Source: Acidobacteria bacterium Ga0074141 (lineage in GTDB: Bacteria; Acidobacteriota; Blastocatellia; Pyrinomonadales; Pyrinomonadaceae). From it: 64,000 bases of DNA. The notes beneath the pieces were generated by a model that was not told the DNA's origin, did not search any database, and was given only the letters and a program-made list of their open reading frames with translations. How positions within the stretch are numbered: position 1 is the stretch's first letter; each line of letters opens with the position of its first letter. A program made the position numbers and the translations under genes. This document shows positions 8,864-19,010 of this stretch, one piece after another. Location of the stretch: contig LNDP01000015.1 of assembly GCA_001464665.1 (NCBI GenBank), positions 372,001 through 436,000 of the forward strand. Direction: 5' to 3'.

Positions 8864-9808
8864 GTGCAGGAAGACAACCTTAGAAAGATTGACATCATTG
8901 GAGTACCGCTTGGATTTGGCGCGGGGAAACCTGGAAGTGAACTGGGGGTCGAGGCGATTCGCCGAAGCAGGATCCGTGGCAATACGCTTATTCACCATCT
9001 CGAACAACTTGGTTATCACGTAAACGACCGCGGCAATGTTCAACTGGTTCTACCTCCGGATAGCAATAGAGCAGCAGGCCCGATCAATAACCTCGCCGAG
9101 ATTTCCTTGTCATCGGAGAACATCGCAACCGGTCTGATCGAATCTCTGGCTAGCGGCGCCACTCCGATAGTTCTCGGAGGCGACCACAGCATTGCGATCG
9201 GCAGCTTTTCCGGGATCGCTTCCCATTTTAAGCAGCAGAACGAAGATATTGGACTCATTTGGTTTGACGCTCACGCCGATATCAATACGCCGGAAACCTC
9301 CGGCTCGGGCAATATCCACGGAATGCCGCTCGCCGCCCTCTTGGGTCATGGAGTTGACGAACTGGTCAATGTGGCATCGCCTGGAGCTAAGCTCGATGGT
9401 CGTTTTCTCGCACATATTGGAGCACGCGACGTAGACCCCGGCGAGCGGGAAACGATCGAAAATCTCGGTCTTCGAGACCACTTTTTCACCATGAGCGATA
9501 TCGACAAGCGCGGGATGCTCGCCTGTGTCGAAGATGCGATCCGCATAGCAGGTGCGGCATCGGGCGGCTTTGCCGTGACGTTCGATGTCGATATGATTGA
9601 CCCGCGGTTTGCTCCGGGATCGGGTACGCTCGTTCGCGGCGGGACGACTTACCGCGAAGCTCATCTTGCTCTTGAACTCATCGCCGAATCGGGCCTGATG
9701 CGATCCTTCGAGATCGTCGAAGTCAATCCGCTTCTTGACCAGAGCAATCTGACCGTAGAGCTTGCTTGTGAACTGATTCTCTCTGCTTTTGGCAAGACCA
9801 TCCTTTGA
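8864..9808 (+). CDS. Arginase family protein (probable arginase)
   Basis: This is a binuclear-manganese ureohydrolase that probably hydrolyses arginine to ornithine and urea. The metal ligand motifs are all visible: GGDHS, WFDAHADINTPE and FDVDMIDP. SGNIHGMPL is the arginase-type substrate loop. The product is 314 aa with the GTG start at 8864, which has an AGGGAAAG ribosome-binding site and gives the family start near KIDIIGVPLGFG. A longer open frame begins inside the HPr gene and is not preferred. Agmatinase or formiminoglutamase cannot be fully excluded, but the order and spacing of the motifs fit RocF-type arginases best. Confidence 0.85.
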   Translation: MQEDNLRKIDIIGVPLGFGAGKPGSELGVEAIRRSRIRGNTLIHHLEQLGYHVNDRGNVQLVLPPDSNRAAGPINNLAEISLSSENIATGLIESLASGATPIVLGGDHSIAIGSFSGIASHFKQQNEDIGLIWFDAHADINTPETSGSGNIHGMPLAALLGHGVDELVNVASPGAKLDGRFLAHIGARDVDPGERETIENLGLRDHFFTMSDIDKRGMLACVEDAIRIAGAASGGFAVTFDVDMIDPRFAPGSGTLVRGGTTYREAHLALELIAESGLMRSFEIVEVNPLLDQSNLTVELACELILSAFGKTIL

Positions 9809-9821
9809 TAGAAACAACATT

Positions 9822-10934
9822 ATGCGAATCCGCGTAGGAGTGATCTTTGGCGGCCGTTCCGGCGAACACGAGGTTTCGGTGCGCTCGGCTGCGGCTGTGA
9901 TAGAGAACATTGATAAAGAAAAGTATGAACCAGTTCCGATTGCCATCACGCACGCCGGAGCATGGCTTAGTCCTCGAGCATCCATTGGCCTGTTGCCGGA
10001 AAGGGTGCACGACGCCTTCGCGGTGGAAGCAACTGATGGCGAATTTGCGCTGATCGGCGATACCTCGTACAACGGGCTGACGGCTCTCCATCAAGGGACG
10101 CAGAACGTAGGCATTGACGTCGCGTTTCCTGTGCTTCACGGAACGTTTGGTGAGGACGGCACCATTCAGGGCTTGCTTGAGATGGCGGGGCTTCCATATG
10201 TCGGCTGTGGCGTGCTTGCCTCATCCTGCGGAATGGATAAGGTCGTTATGAAGTCGCTCTTTCACAAGGCCGGACTTCCGCAGTGTAGGTATTCATGGCT
10301 ACTCCGACGGGACTTTGAGGCAGATGCCGACGCAGTAATTCGCAGAGTGGAATCAGAGATCGGCTACCCCGCCTTCGTAAAGCCCGCCAACCTTGGCTCT
10401 TCAGTCGGAGTTTCACGAGCAGAGGAAGCATCGGAACTCAGAGCTGCCATTGAAGAAGCGGCGAAGTTTGACCGCAAGATCATCGTAGAAGAGGCTCTGA
10501 AAATGCGCGAGATCGAGTGCGGTGTTATCGGTAATGACATTCCAACCGCGAGCCGCCCGGGCGAATATGTTATTCGCGATAAAAGTAAGGCCTTTCTCGA
10601 TTACACCGAGAAATATGCGGGGACCGGCAATAACGAATTTATCGTGCCGGCAGGCGTTTCCGGCGAGCTTGAAGCAAAGATAATGGAGATGTCGATTACC
10701 GCGTTTAAGGCGATCGACGGGTCGGGGCTCGCTCGGGTTGATTTCTTTCTTCGCACCGATAACGGTATGCTTTTGATAAACGAGATCAACACGATGCCGG
10801 GCCTGACGGATGCCTCGGGCTTCCCGAAGATGTGGGCCGGCAGCGGCGTTTCATTTACTGAGGTTATCGATCAGTTGATCTCGCTCGCGATCGAACGGCA
10901 CGCTGACCGTTCGCGTAACCTCACTTCGCTTTAG
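9822..10934 (+). CDS. ddl: D-alanine--D-alanine ligase
   Basis: This is an ATP-grasp ligase that makes D-Ala-D-Ala for peptidoglycan. The N-terminal domain begins VGVIFGGRSGEHEVS, which holds the conserved HE/S substrate motif. The ATP-grasp core includes KPANLGSSVGVS, and the metal and phosphate region reads INEINTMPGLT. The ATG at 9822 is used because it sits just before the conserved start; an in-frame ATG at 9789 overlaps the arginase gene. The length of 370 aa is typical. It closes the run of tightly packed genes that begins at recJ. Confidence 0.95.
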   Translation: MRIRVGVIFGGRSGEHEVSVRSAAAVIENIDKEKYEPVPIAITHAGAWLSPRASIGLLPERVHDAFAVEATDGEFALIGDTSYNGLTALHQGTQNVGIDVAFPVLHGTFGEDGTIQGLLEMAGLPYVGCGVLASSCGMDKVVMKSLFHKAGLPQCRYSWLLRRDFEADADAVIRRVESEIGYPAFVKPANLGSSVGVSRAEEASELRAAIEEAAKFDRKIIVEEALKMREIECGVIGNDIPTASRPGEYVIRDKSKAFLDYTEKYAGTGNNEFIVPAGVSGELEAKIMEMSITAFKAIDGSGLARVDFFLRTDNGMLLINEINTMPGLTDASGFPKMWAGSGVSFTEVIDQLISLAIERHADRSRNLTSL

Positions 10935-10956
10935 ATAGCATTTACTAGGAGGGAAT

Positions 10957-11166
10957 ATGTCAGTAGCAAAAAATATCGAGATCATCGCGACTTCGACCGT
11001 TAGTTTTGACGATGCCGTAAAACAGGGCGTCGAACGGGCCGCTCGTACGATCGATCATATAAAAAGCGCGTGGGTGAAGGAACAAAAGGTGAGCATCGCC
11101 GATGGAAAGGTCGCCGAATATCGGGTAGCGATGATCCTGACGTTTATCCTGGCCGACGACGAATAG
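10957..11166 (+). CDS. Dodecin family flavin-binding protein
   Basis: Dodecins are 12-subunit hollow spheres that bind flavin and buffer its level. This 69-aa protein matches the whole family length, with VAKNIEIIATSTVSFDDAV at the start and the aromatic flavin-stacking residue in HIKSAWVKEQ. A strong AGGAGGG ribosome-binding site precedes the ATG. It lies 22 nt after ddl and converges with the VWA gene, whose stop is only 3 nt away. Confidence 0.92.
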   Translation: MSVAKNIEIIATSTVSFDDAVKQGVERAARTIDHIKSAWVKEQKVSIADGKVAEYRVAMILTFILADDE

Positions 11167-11169
11167 GCT

Positions 11170-12072
11170 CTATTTTACGGCGTAATAGCCGTCACGTGTG
11201 CGGATCGTGAGGTTTGGCCTTGCGATCCGCAATTCTATTGAACGCCACTTTCCGTCCTTTTTCTCATTGAGCGGTGCGTAGCCAAGGGTGTACTGAACGC
11301 CGAGTTCCGCGACGATTGCCTCGAACGCTGTGCGAAGATCTGCTCCGCCTGGCTTTTCAACAAAGGTCCCGCCCGTCTTTTCGGCAAAATCTTTGAGGAC
11401 TGCACGAGCCTGTTGGCGTCCGGTCGAGGCAGATCCGCTTGGCGTCATATCAACCGTGTAGATCGCTGCATTTGCTGCAGACGCGGCCTTTAGGGCTCGA
11501 GCAGCCGAACGGCCACTCTGCGTATCCGCACCATCTGAAAGCACGATGATCGCCCGCCGTTTCTCGGAACGCTTGCTTAATTCCTCCGCGGCTCTATAAA
11601 CAGCATCGTAAAGGACGGTCATGCCGTCCGCCTTGACGTCGAAGATGCGTTCATTCACATCGCGGCTGTTAGAAAAATCCTGCACCATGTGGACACGCGA
11701 ATCGAACCGATATATCGCTACATGATCTTCAGCCCGGATCCCGTCTAAGAAGCGAATAGCCGCCGACCGAGCGAGGCTGATGTTCGTTCCCATGCTTCCG
11801 CTACTGTCGAGCAGAATGACGGCGGCGAACGGTGTTTCTTCGGTTGTGAAAAAGGATATCGGCTGCTTTACGTCATTCTCAAAGATCGAGAACACATTTT
11901 GCTTTAGGCCGGAGACGTGGAGGCCGCGGCTGTCGCGGATCGAAACGTTCAGGACAACAAGATCGGAGTCGATGGTGAGCGGTTCGTCTTCGTCCTGCCC
12001 AAATGCCGCTACCACGGACAATGCGGAAATAATACATAGCAGAATCGGAAGACGGAATACTGTGTACAGCAT
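11170..12072 (-). CDS. Secreted VWA-domain protein (VWFA-related, acidobacterial type)
   Basis: This is an exported protein with a signal peptide (ILLCIISALSVVAAFG) and one von Willebrand A domain carrying a full MIDAS, seen in DSSGSMG, a downstream Thr and LSDGAD. It resembles the VWFA-related family abundant in Acidobacteriota: a domain of about 300 aa that begins VLNVSIRDSRGLHVSGL and ends with a TRDGYYAVK tail. The function is unknown, probably protein binding outside the cytoplasm. It is the last gene of a three-gene minus-strand operon with 9-nt gaps. Confidence 0.82.
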   Translation of the reverse strand: MLYTVFRLPILLCIISALSVVAAFGQDEDEPLTIDSDLVVLNVSIRDSRGLHVSGLKQNVFSIFENDVKQPISFFTTEETPFAAVILLDSSGSMGTNISLARSAAIRFLDGIRAEDHVAIYRFDSRVHMVQDFSNSRDVNERIFDVKADGMTVLYDAVYRAAEELSKRSEKRRAIIVLSDGADTQSGRSAARALKAASAANAAIYTVDMTPSGSASTGRQQARAVLKDFAEKTGGTFVEKPGGADLRTAFEAIVAELGVQYTLGYAPLNEKKDGKWRSIELRIARPNLTIRTRDGYYAVK

Positions 12073-12081
12073 CGGTTGAAT

Positions 12082-12618
12082 CTATTGGGTGATCTTCAGA
12101 AACCGGGCGAATTTGATGACCGCATTCGAGGTCTGAATTGCTGCGGCCGAGATAGTGTAACGGCTTGTTCGGTTTAATTCCTTAACGAGCTTTTCCGTCG
12201 ACTCTTTTAGAGCAACAAATCCCTGCCGAACATCGGCCGGTGGCTTTTCTTCTGCCTCGAAGCGATCGGTTCCGTCGGCATTCCCACCAAGGTCCTTTCT
12301 AATTCGGGAGGCAATTTTTTCAAGGCGATCGAGCTTTTCGCGGTCGGATTTTGAGAGTCCTCCGGTCGTTTCAAGTGAACTGTCGAGCTGTCCGATCAAT
12401 TCTATTGCCTCCGCGCCGCGTTTCAGCATCTCCTCATGCTCCTTCCGCAGCTTGGCCGCACGCTGTTTCTGCACCATCTCGCGGATCGAAGTCGAAGGCC
12501 GCGTCCTGATGCGGTCTTCTTCATTCGGGAACATCACTTCGTTGTCAGCCGATTGTGCGGAAGCGTCACCGGCGGCAACGAAGATAACAAGCAAGATGGA
12601 AAGGCTTACGTAGCGCAT
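12082..12618 (-). CDS. Exported hypothetical protein
   Basis: I do not recognise this 178-aa protein. It has a clear signal peptide (LSILLVIFVAAGDASA) and then a charged, largely helical body with a probable coiled-coil segment around residues 45-100 (MVQKQRAAKLRKEHEEMLKR). No enzyme motif is visible. It lies between two other exported proteins with 9-nt gaps on each side, so the three are likely expressed together and may act together in the periplasm. Confidence 0.65.
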   Translation of the reverse strand: MRYVSLSILLVIFVAAGDASAQSADNEVMFPNEEDRIRTRPSTSIREMVQKQRAAKLRKEHEEMLKRGAEAIELIGQLDSSLETTGGLSKSDREKLDRLEKIASRIRKDLGGNADGTDRFEAEEKPPADVRQGFVALKESTEKLVKELNRTSRYTISAAAIQTSNAVIKFARFLKITQ

Positions 12619-12627
12619 CGAAATCTA

Positions 12628-13251
12628 CTATGGCTGATCTACCTCCTGCGAGGGATCCATGACGACTCCTGTCACCCGCTCGACCAGCTTAATGAGAAAA
12701 TCTTCTTCGGCAACGCCCGAACTCGGAACTGTTACCCACTCGGTCGTAAGTCCACGGCCGGAGCGGCCTTCGATCTTTGCGTTCACAGAAACATTATTCT
12801 TGATACCGTCGATCGATTGGACCTCGATCGTCAGCGTGTATTGCCCTCGCGACCAGGCAGTATCAGCATATTCGATAATGCCGTAGCGTTTGAGCTCAGC
12901 CGAAGCGATGACGGGACCACGGCCGAAAAGGAATGGCTGCGTTACGATAATTCCTTCGGATGGCCGGGATGAAGCCTCATCAACAATGATCTTGTTCTCG
13001 GCAAGTACTTGTTTGATCGTCTCAAGCAGAACGTCGCGACGAGAGTTCAATTGATATGGGTTCGGCAGCCGCTCGCGGACTCGAGTCTTGCCTTTGCCCC
13101 AATCGAATGATCTGGTGGCATCTGATGTCCGGCTCGTTGCTTTATTCGCGTCGTCGCGGATGGTTTGTGTCTGTGAATCCACGCCCTTCTGCGCCGTCGC
13201 TGAAGAAAGTGCTATGACCGAAAAGATAAATGCTCCGCAAAAGTACCGCAT
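12628..13251 (-). CDS. Exported hypothetical protein
   Basis: This 207-aa protein has a signal peptide (MRYFCGAFIFSVIALSSATA). The mature part has an alpha-beta look: RRDVLLETIKQVLAENKIIV, then a strand-rich stretch ending in a helix (EEDFLIKLVERVTG). That layout is reminiscent of small periplasmic or outer-membrane-assembly folds, but I cannot name a family. It is the first gene of the operon with the VWA protein. Confidence 0.65.
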   Translation of the reverse strand: MRYFCGAFIFSVIALSSATAQKGVDSQTQTIRDDANKATSRTSDATRSFDWGKGKTRVRERLPNPYQLNSRRDVLLETIKQVLAENKIIVDEASSRPSEGIIVTQPFLFGRGPVIASAELKRYGIIEYADTAWSRGQYTLTIEVQSIDGIKNNVSVNAKIEGRSGRGLTTEWVTVPSSGVAEEDFLIKLVERVTGVVMDPSQEVDQP

Positions 13252-13332
13252 AATATGTCACGAAAGGTGTCTAAAGCCTTACGATGCCCGATAAAGCAGC
13301 TTAGTTCGCTTTTAGCCGGGGCAAAGCATAGT

Positions 13333-14322
13333 TTATTTCCACATTTCGATTTTAGCACGATACCAATCGACGGTTCGAACTATTCCTACCTCAAGCGGAA
13401 CCGATGGCGACCAGCCCGTAACTTCCCGCATCTTTTCGCCTGAAAGATACTGGGCGTCGATCTCGTTCTTGATCTTTTCTTTGAGGAGGACGTTTGGAGC
13501 GACGGTATCTGTGGCATCACAGGCATTGATTATCTGGTTCACCAGATCAACGATCCGAACCGGGGCGTTGGTGCCGAAATTGAAAGCATGTCCGCTTGCA
13601 GATTCGATATTTTCAGCAAGGGCGAGATAGCCGCTAACGACATCATCAACGTAAATGAACTCGCGAACGGGCGTACCATCGCTTCGGACGATGGGGTCCT
13701 CGCCTTTAAGGACGGAGATGATCGTGCCGGGAATGATCCGTGAAAGGTTGAGATCCGCCGGCCCATAGATATTTGCCGAACGCGAAACCGCGACGGGAAG
13801 CCCATATGTCGCCGCAAACGAGGCCGAGATCATGTCCGTACAGGCTTTTGAGACGTCATACGGATAGCGAGCGTTGAGTTTGAGGTCTTCGGTGTAGGGC
13901 AGCTCGGTTTGATCGCCGTATGCCTTATCGCTCGAAGCGACGACAACCCGCGTGACAAGCGGGGAGCGGCGGCATGCCTCGAGCACCATGTACGTACCGC
14001 GAATATTCGTTTCAAAGGTCGAGAGCGGCGACCGGTTTGCAGAGCCGACTATCGCCTGGGCAGCAAGATGAAAAACCGTGTCGACGTCATTTTCATTGAG
14101 CACGCGTTCGATCAGGTCGTGGTCCTCGACGGAACCATCGACAAAGGAAACGCTTTCGCCAATTCCGAGCGCATCAAGTGAACTCGGCGTAATATGGTCG
14201 CGGCGAAGGCAAATAACCAAGGCCCCAAGTTGCTTCAGCGTATTGACCAGATTTGCGCCGACAAAGCCGGTTCCGCCGGTCACGAAAACACGCCTATCTT
14301 TCCAGAATGAACTTTCCATCAT
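13333..14322 (-). CDS. SDR-family sugar dehydratase (CDP-glucose 4,6-dehydratase-like)
   Basis: This is an extended short-chain dehydrogenase acting on nucleotide sugars. It has the Rossmann motif TGGTGFVGANL, the HLAAQAIVG motif, the ASSDKAYGD region and the catalytic YPYDVSKAC (YxxxK). The HLAAQ...SSDKAYG pattern is that of CDP-glucose 4,6-dehydratase (RfbG). The preceding gene is a glucose-1-phosphate cytidylyltransferase homologue, which supports synthesis of CDP-4-keto-6-deoxyglucose. At 329 aa it is slightly shorter than typical RfbG. UDP- or GDP-sugar use is possible. The rest of a dideoxysugar pathway is absent here. Confidence 0.8.
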   Translation of the reverse strand: MMESSFWKDRRVFVTGGTGFVGANLVNTLKQLGALVICLRRDHITPSSLDALGIGESVSFVDGSVEDHDLIERVLNENDVDTVFHLAAQAIVGSANRSPLSTFETNIRGTYMVLEACRRSPLVTRVVVASSDKAYGDQTELPYTEDLKLNARYPYDVSKACTDMISASFAATYGLPVAVSRSANIYGPADLNLSRIIPGTIISVLKGEDPIVRSDGTPVREFIYVDDVVSGYLALAENIESASGHAFNFGTNAPVRIVDLVNQIINACDATDTVAPNVLLKEKIKNEIDAQYLSGEKMREVTGWSPSVPLEVGIVRTVDWYRAKIEMWK

Positions 14323-14335
14323 CTACAACAAACGC

Positions 14336-15076
14336 TTAATCCCAGATCTTCCATGGAGCATCCGCGGCCCAAATAGCTTCAAACTCCAGGCTGTCTTTGT
14401 AGGTGTCCATACACTTCCAAAAGCCCGTATGGCGATATGCCATCAGTTCACCTTCGGCTGCGAGTGTCTCAAGAGGCCCCTCTTCGAGAACTGGATCACC
14501 AGCGAGCAGATCGAGCACTTTGCGTTCGAAAACGAAGAAACCGCCGTTGATCCAAACATCCAGATTTGGCTTCTCTCGAAATGAACTGACTGCACCCTTG
14601 CCGTCAAGTTCTACGATGCCAAAAGGCGATCGCGGATTAATGGTGGTCATCGTCGCAATCTTTCCGTGGGCTTTGTGGAACTCCAAAAGACCGCCAATAT
14701 CAACATCGGCAAGCCCGTCGCCGTATGTCACGAAGAAGCGCTCCTCACTTGCGAGCGAATCGGCGATCTTCGCGATTCGTCCACCGGTGTTAGTGTCTTC
14801 GCCTGTATCGGGGAGTGAAACAGTCCAATTCTCAGTTCCTTCGACTGGAAAATTGACAATGCCGGCATTCCCGTCGGGAGAACCAAAATAACTGCGGATC
14901 TTGTCGCCCAAATGGCCGAGGCAAAGCGAGAAGTCATGAAATCCGTGAGCTGAATAGAGCCGCATCAGGTGCCAAATGATCGGCTGGCCGCCGATCTCGA
15001 CCAGAGCTTTCGGCACCACCTTCCCGAGTTCGTTCAGCCGCGTTCCCCGCCCGCCGCATAATATTACCGTTTTCAT
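14336..15076 (-). CDS. Glucose-1-phosphate cytidylyltransferase-like nucleotidyltransferase
   Basis: This sugar-phosphate nucleotidyltransferase probably makes CDP-glucose. It has the GGRGTRLNE nucleotide loop, VPKALVEIGGQPIIWHLM and the metal-binding YGDGLADVD. The VEIGGQPIIWH segment and the DTGEDTNTGGR motif are characteristic of RfbF. The length of 246 aa is near the family value of about 257. It lies 3 nt after the glycosyltransferase gene and 13 nt before the dehydratase, forming an operon for a surface deoxysugar. Confidence 0.82.
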   Translation of the reverse strand: MKTVILCGGRGTRLNELGKVVPKALVEIGGQPIIWHLMRLYSAHGFHDFSLCLGHLGDKIRSYFGSPDGNAGIVNFPVEGTENWTVSLPDTGEDTNTGGRIAKIADSLASEERFFVTYGDGLADVDIGGLLEFHKAHGKIATMTTINPRSPFGIVELDGKGAVSSFREKPNLDVWINGGFFVFERKVLDLLAGDPVLEEGPLETLAAEGELMAYRHTGFWKCMDTYKDSLEFEAIWAADAPWKIWD

Positions 15077-15079
15077 CAG

Positions 15080-15832
15080 CTATTTTGACCGGCCAAGTTC
15101 CCAAAGTTTTGCGTACTTCAAGAAAACTCCATACGCCGTGAAAAACGCGATGATAAGCCCGCGGACTCCATCGCGAAAACCTTGCTTGACGACGAAAGTT
15201 CGGAGAAACGCCGCAATCGTCGAAAACAATATCTTGGTTCCCGCCGCTGTCTTTCCTTTTTCAAAGAGATGCTCAGCCGCGAGCGTCGCATAGTGTTCCG
15301 TTACCCGATGATGCTCGGCGAGGTCCTGCTTTGTGTAATGCAAGAGCTCGCCCTTTAGCGTCTCGACGCGACCCGGAACTCGGGCGGTTTGGTGCGGAGC
15401 AATGCCGTCCCAAACGCTCACCGATTTTCGGTAAAGCCGCATCTGATGGTCCGGATACCAACCGGAATGCCGGATCCACTTGCCTAGATATTCAGTCTTT
15501 CGGGCAATTCGAAAGCCGTCAGGAAGTTCTTCGTCACTCCTTGCTTTCAACTCCTCGATCTCGGCCTTCAATTCGTCCGTTAAGCGTTCATCCGCGTCAA
15601 TCCAAAAGATCCAGTCGCCGGTCGCCTTTGAATCGGCAAATTCGTGTTTATCCTTGAACCCGCGAAACTCACGATTGAAAACGTTTTCCGTAAATTCACG
15701 GGCGATTTCCACGGTCCTGTCCGCTGAATCAGAATCGACGATAACGATCTCATCGGCCCAGGCGACCGTCTCGCAAAGGCCGCGGATGTTCTGTTCTTCG
15801 TTGAAAACGATGATACAGGCGGAGATCTTCAC
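15080..15832 (-). CDS. GT2 glycosyltransferase, WaaE/KdtX-like
   Basis: This is a cytoplasmic glycosyltransferase with a GT-A fold. It shows [13 protein letters not shown] at the start, the first Asp motif [10 protein letters not shown] and the metal-binding [11 protein letters not shown]. The overall form, with [17 protein letters not shown], is that of the WaaE/KdtX group that adds sugars to the LPS core. The C-terminal portion has a hydrophobic stretch near residues 220-240. It is the first gene of the CDP-sugar operon, and its acceptor is unknown. Confidence 0.8.
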   Translation of the reverse strand: MKISACIIVFNEEQNIRGLCETVAWADEIVIVDSDSADRTVEIAREFTENVFNREFRGFKDKHEFADSKATGDWIFWIDADERLTDELKAEIEELKARSDEELPDGFRIARKTEYLGKWIRHSGWYPDHQMRLYRKSVSVWDGIAPHQTARVPGRVETLKGELLHYTKQDLAEHHRVTEHYATLAAEHLFEKGKTAAGTKILFSTIAAFLRTFVVKQGFRDGVRGLIIAFFTAYGVFLKYAKLWELGRSK

Positions 15833-15852
15833 AGACGTAATTGTTGCATTAG

Positions 15853-15890
15853 AAAAAGAAAAACGAAAGCGTGGCCGGGACCACGCTTCG
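15853..15890 (-). terminator. Rho-independent terminator after tolC-like gene
   Basis: An 8-bp perfect stem (AAGCGTGG/CCACGCTT) with a 6-nt loop is followed on the minus strand by a T-rich tail. It lies about 20 nt after the TolC-family stop. Confidence 0.7.
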
Positions 15891-15912
15891 TCGGTTTGGA
15901 ATGTATCTTAGC

Positions 15913-17736
15913 TTAGTTGTCATCCGTGGGTGAGACGACCTCGATGTTGTTTGCTGTAAACGTCGTCGAGGTTGCCTTTTGCAGATCGGCAAGGGCTTTA
16001 TTGTAATCGGTCTCGGCCCGGATCTCCGCATTGCGAGCATTGGTCAATGCATTTTCACGCTGGAAAAGAAGAAATGTCGTTGACCGGCCCGCCTCGAAAA
16101 GACGCCGCTCGCCCTCGAGCTGAATCTCGGCATTCTCGCGAGCTCGGCGGGCGATCAGTATTCGCTGTCGGGCGATGTCAAGAGCCTGAACGGCATTACG
16201 AACCTCTACGATCACTGTCTGCTCCTGTGAGCGAAGGCGTGCATCGAGCTGTTCACGCTCGATCTCCGAAGTGGCGAGATTAGCCTTTGCCGTTCGGTTG
16301 CCGATCGGGAACGAGATCGTGACGCCGATCGAGTAGTTAGGTGCATCGCCGCGTAATGTGTTTGCCAGCGAGCGATTGAATCCACCCGAAAGAAACGAGG
16401 GGCCCGCAGGGAATGTAACCGACGGATTGGGGATCGGATCGAGTCCCGGTATCGATGCTCGAGTGTTGTTGATCGCGGTCAAGAGCGCAACGTCCTGAGC
16501 TGACGTGAAAAGATTGGAGGTTATGGGGTCGTTGGGCCCACCGCGGGCAAACCCCGAAAGCGAGAAGCCGCCATTAAGATCGACCTGCGGGCGGGTCTGA
16601 TTCTTGAAATATTTGCGGTCGATGTCATTGATATCCTGAGCGAGCTTTAGCCGTTGAAGCTCGTAACGGTTCGCCATCGCGTCCCTAACTGCATCATCCA
16701 TTGCCACCGGGGCAAGATCAAGAGCCGGACGGTCCGTTGGCACGATCGTCCTTGCCCATTCAGGTCCGGTCGCTTCGCGAAGTACTAATGCTTTGAGATT
16801 GTTCTCGATGGTCGATACTTGTTGAGTTGCAAGTAAGAGATCGCCTTCCCGATTGGCTAACTCAGTTTCCACCTCAGCCTTTGCTAGGGGGGCCGCAGCT
16901 CCGGCGGCAATTCTAGCCTCGACCTGGCGGAGATTTTCACGCGTCAGTTCGAGATTTGCCTGCCGGTTCTGTTGGTCGCGAAGTGCAAAAACAAGATCCC
17001 AATATGTCCGCTGAACGAGGGCGATCGTGTCGATGGTTTGCCGGCGGAAGTCTGCGTCAGATTGCTGCAGCTGTCGGCGAGCGATCTTCAGATTTCGTCG
17101 ATTGCCGTCAATTGAAAGGTTACGAAGCAAAGGCTGGGTGAGCCTTATGCCGTAATTAGATGAATAGATCGCACTGCTACCGGTCGTGATCGCACCTGAA
17201 CTTACCTGTGCTTGGCTGAACGCACTCTCAGTTCGTGAGTTATTGAAAAATACGCTGTAATTCGCACCGGTCATCAACTCTTGCGTTAGGCTGGAATTTA
17301 CGGTGAAGTCATTCGTTGCCGTTGAGCCTGTCGTCGAGTTTCGATTATAAGTCGGCGAAACAGAGAAAAAGGCATCGTAAACACCTCGAAGACCGCGTAC
17401 GCGTTGTTCGCTTATCCGCACGTCATCGCGAACGACGGCGATCGTGTTGTTGCTTTCCAGAGCCATTCGAATCGCTTCCTGCAGCGATAGCGAAAACGGG
17501 TCGGACTGTTGGACACCGGGCCGCGTAAGGTCGAGTTCCGCCCGCTTTGCGGCTGACTCAGCCACAACGGATGGCGTGGAATCAACTGTCTTTACCGGTA
17601 CGGGATTTACCGCCGCAACCGGTTCAAGTTTTGGTTCAGCGCCGCCGGGTTCTTGTCCTGCTACGTCGGCGGAGAATAATAGAAAACTCGCAACTGATGT
17701 GAGTATGAGGGTCTTGAGTTCTTTTGATCTCGTCAT
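15913..17736 (-). CDS. TolC family outer-membrane efflux protein
   Basis: This is an outer-membrane channel with a periplasmic tunnel that partners with inner-membrane efflux or secretion systems. It has a signal peptide ([18 protein letters not shown]) and then a Pro-rich linker. Two TolC repeats rich in long helices follow, ending in a Gly/Arg/Thr-marked repeat ([18 protein letters not shown]). The ATG at 17736 is chosen because a GGAG site lies about 9 nt upstream and the signal peptide follows; the longer frame to 17787 has no such site. It stands alone, without a membrane-fusion protein or pump gene nearby. About 608 aa is long for TolC. Confidence 0.85.
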   Translation of the reverse strand: MTRSKELKTLILTSVASFLLFSADVAGQEPGGAEPKLEPVAAVNPVPVKTVDSTPSVVAESAAKRAELDLTRPGVQQSDPFSLSLQEAIRMALESNNTIAVVRDDVRISEQRVRGLRGVYDAFFSVSPTYNRNSTTGSTATNDFTVNSSLTQELMTGANYSVFFNNSRTESAFSQAQVSSGAITTGSSAIYSSNYGIRLTQPLLRNLSIDGNRRNLKIARRQLQQSDADFRRQTIDTIALVQRTYWDLVFALRDQQNRQANLELTRENLRQVEARIAAGAAAPLAKAEVETELANREGDLLLATQQVSTIENNLKALVLREATGPEWARTIVPTDRPALDLAPVAMDDAVRDAMANRYELQRLKLAQDINDIDRKYFKNQTRPQVDLNGGFSLSGFARGGPNDPITSNLFTSAQDVALLTAINNTRASIPGLDPIPNPSVTFPAGPSFLSGGFNRSLANTLRGDAPNYSIGVTISFPIGNRTAKANLATSEIEREQLDARLRSQEQTVIVEVRNAVQALDIARQRILIARRARENAEIQLEGERRLFEAGRSTTFLLFQRENALTNARNAEIRAETDYNKALADLQKATSTTFTANNIEVVSPTDDN

Positions 17737-17875
17737 TTCTTGATCGCTCCGAAACATTCGGGCGGCAAAGCTTGCCCAATTGCACAAACGCTAACTACGT
17801 CCTTTTTACTTCCATTGTTTCAACAAATTGACTCGCCCGGCTTTTTCAAAAACATTAACCCGAACTGCTCGACAA

Positions 17876-17903
17876 TTGAAAGAAGCGGCATTATCGGTTA
17901 TCT
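17876..17903 (+). promoter_or_regulatory. Candidate sigma-70-type promoter for gap
   Basis: TTGAAA (17876-17881) and TTATCT (17898-17903) are separated by 16 nt, about 42 nt before the gap start. It is a plausible but unproven promoter. Confidence 0.35.
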
Positions 17904-17944
17904 TTCTCGTTTTAACTAACGATTCTGGAGAGAACGATAAAACT

Positions 17945-18952
17945 ATGGGTATCAAAGTTGGGATCAACGGATTTGGCCGCATCGGCCGCAACGTACTGAG
18001 GACTTGTTTAGGCGACAAAGACATTGATTTTGTTGCCGTTAATGACCTTACCGATACTAAAACACTTGCCCACCTGCTCAAGTATGACTCAGTAATGGGC
18101 AATCTTGATAATGACATTAAGGCCGAAGGTGACACGATAACGGTGGACGGCGATTCGTTCAAGGTGTTTTCGGAAAAAGACCCGGCGGCTATCGATTGGG
18201 ATTCGGTCGGAGCAGAGGTCATCATCGAAGCGACCGGCCGGTTTACCAAAGCCGAGGACGCCGGCAAGCACATTCGCGGATCGGTAAAGAAGGTCATAAT
18301 CTCGGCACCCGCAAAGGGCGAAGACGTTACGATCGTGCTCGGTGTTAATGAAGAGATGTATGACGCTGCGAACCACCACATCATCTCTAACGCCTCCTGC
18401 ACGACCAATTGCCTTGCACCCGTCGCGAAGGTAATCCACGAAAAGTTTGGTATTAAAAATGCGCTGATGAATACGATTCACAGCTATACAAATGACCAGC
18501 AACTTCTCGATCTGCCGCACAAAGATCTCCGTCGTGCACGCGCCGCTGCTCTCTCAATGATACCGACCTCGACGGGTGCGGCGAAGGCTGTGGCATTGGT
18601 CATTCCAGAACTGAAAGGTAAATTTGATGGCATCTCAGTCCGCGTGCCGACGCCGAACGTTTCTCTTGTAGACGTCGTGATGAACGTCGAGAAGGAAACC
18701 TCGACCGAAGAAGTCAATCAAGTGCTCAAGGACGCCGCCCATGGTGAGCTAAAGGGAATTCTCGCCTTTTCTGAGGAACCACTCGTTTCGATCGATTTCC
18801 GCGGCAACCCGAATTCTTCGATAGTTGATGCCGAAAACACAAAGGTCATTGGCGGCACCTGCATCAAGGTACTTTCGTGGTACGACAACGAATGGGGCTA
18901 TTCATGCCGCGTTCGCGACCTGGTCAAGTACATTGCAGCAAAGGGACTCTAA
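17945..18952 (+). CDS. gap: Glyceraldehyde-3-phosphate dehydrogenase
   Basis: This glycolytic NAD-dependent dehydrogenase makes 1,3-bisphosphoglycerate. It has the N-terminal Rossmann signature [15 protein letters not shown], the catalytic Cys in [12 protein letters not shown] and the C-terminal [10 protein letters not shown]. The [13 protein letters not shown] segment suits NAD preference. The ATG at 17945 gives the usual 335 aa; a longer open frame adds an implausible N-terminus. pgk and tpiA follow, giving a lower-glycolysis cluster. Confidence 0.97.
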   Translation: MGIKVGINGFGRIGRNVLRTCLGDKDIDFVAVNDLTDTKTLAHLLKYDSVMGNLDNDIKAEGDTITVDGDSFKVFSEKDPAAIDWDSVGAEVIIEATGRFTKAEDAGKHIRGSVKKVIISAPAKGEDVTIVLGVNEEMYDAANHHIISNASCTTNCLAPVAKVIHEKFGIKNALMNTIHSYTNDQQLLDLPHKDLRRARAAALSMIPTSTGAAKAVALVIPELKGKFDGISVRVPTPNVSLVDVVMNVEKETSTEEVNQVLKDAAHGELKGILAFSEEPLVSIDFRGNPNSSIVDAENTKVIGGTCIKVLSWYDNEWGYSCRVRDLVKYIAAKGL

Positions 18953-18971
18953 GGCGTGGTTTTAGTTAGAG

Positions 18972-19010
18972 AGCTTATAGCTATTAGCTGATAGCTATAA
19001 GCTATTTTTT
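18972..19010 (+). terminator. Hairpin built from five AGCTNNN heptamers, between gap and pgk
   Basis: A 12-bp perfect inverted repeat (18972-18983 with 18992-19003) and an 8-nt loop precede six T residues (19005-19010). This looks like an intrinsic terminator or attenuator. The same bases also read as five heptamers starting with AGCT at exact 7-nt steps (18972-19006). It ends only 4 nt before the pgk ATG. Confidence 0.6.
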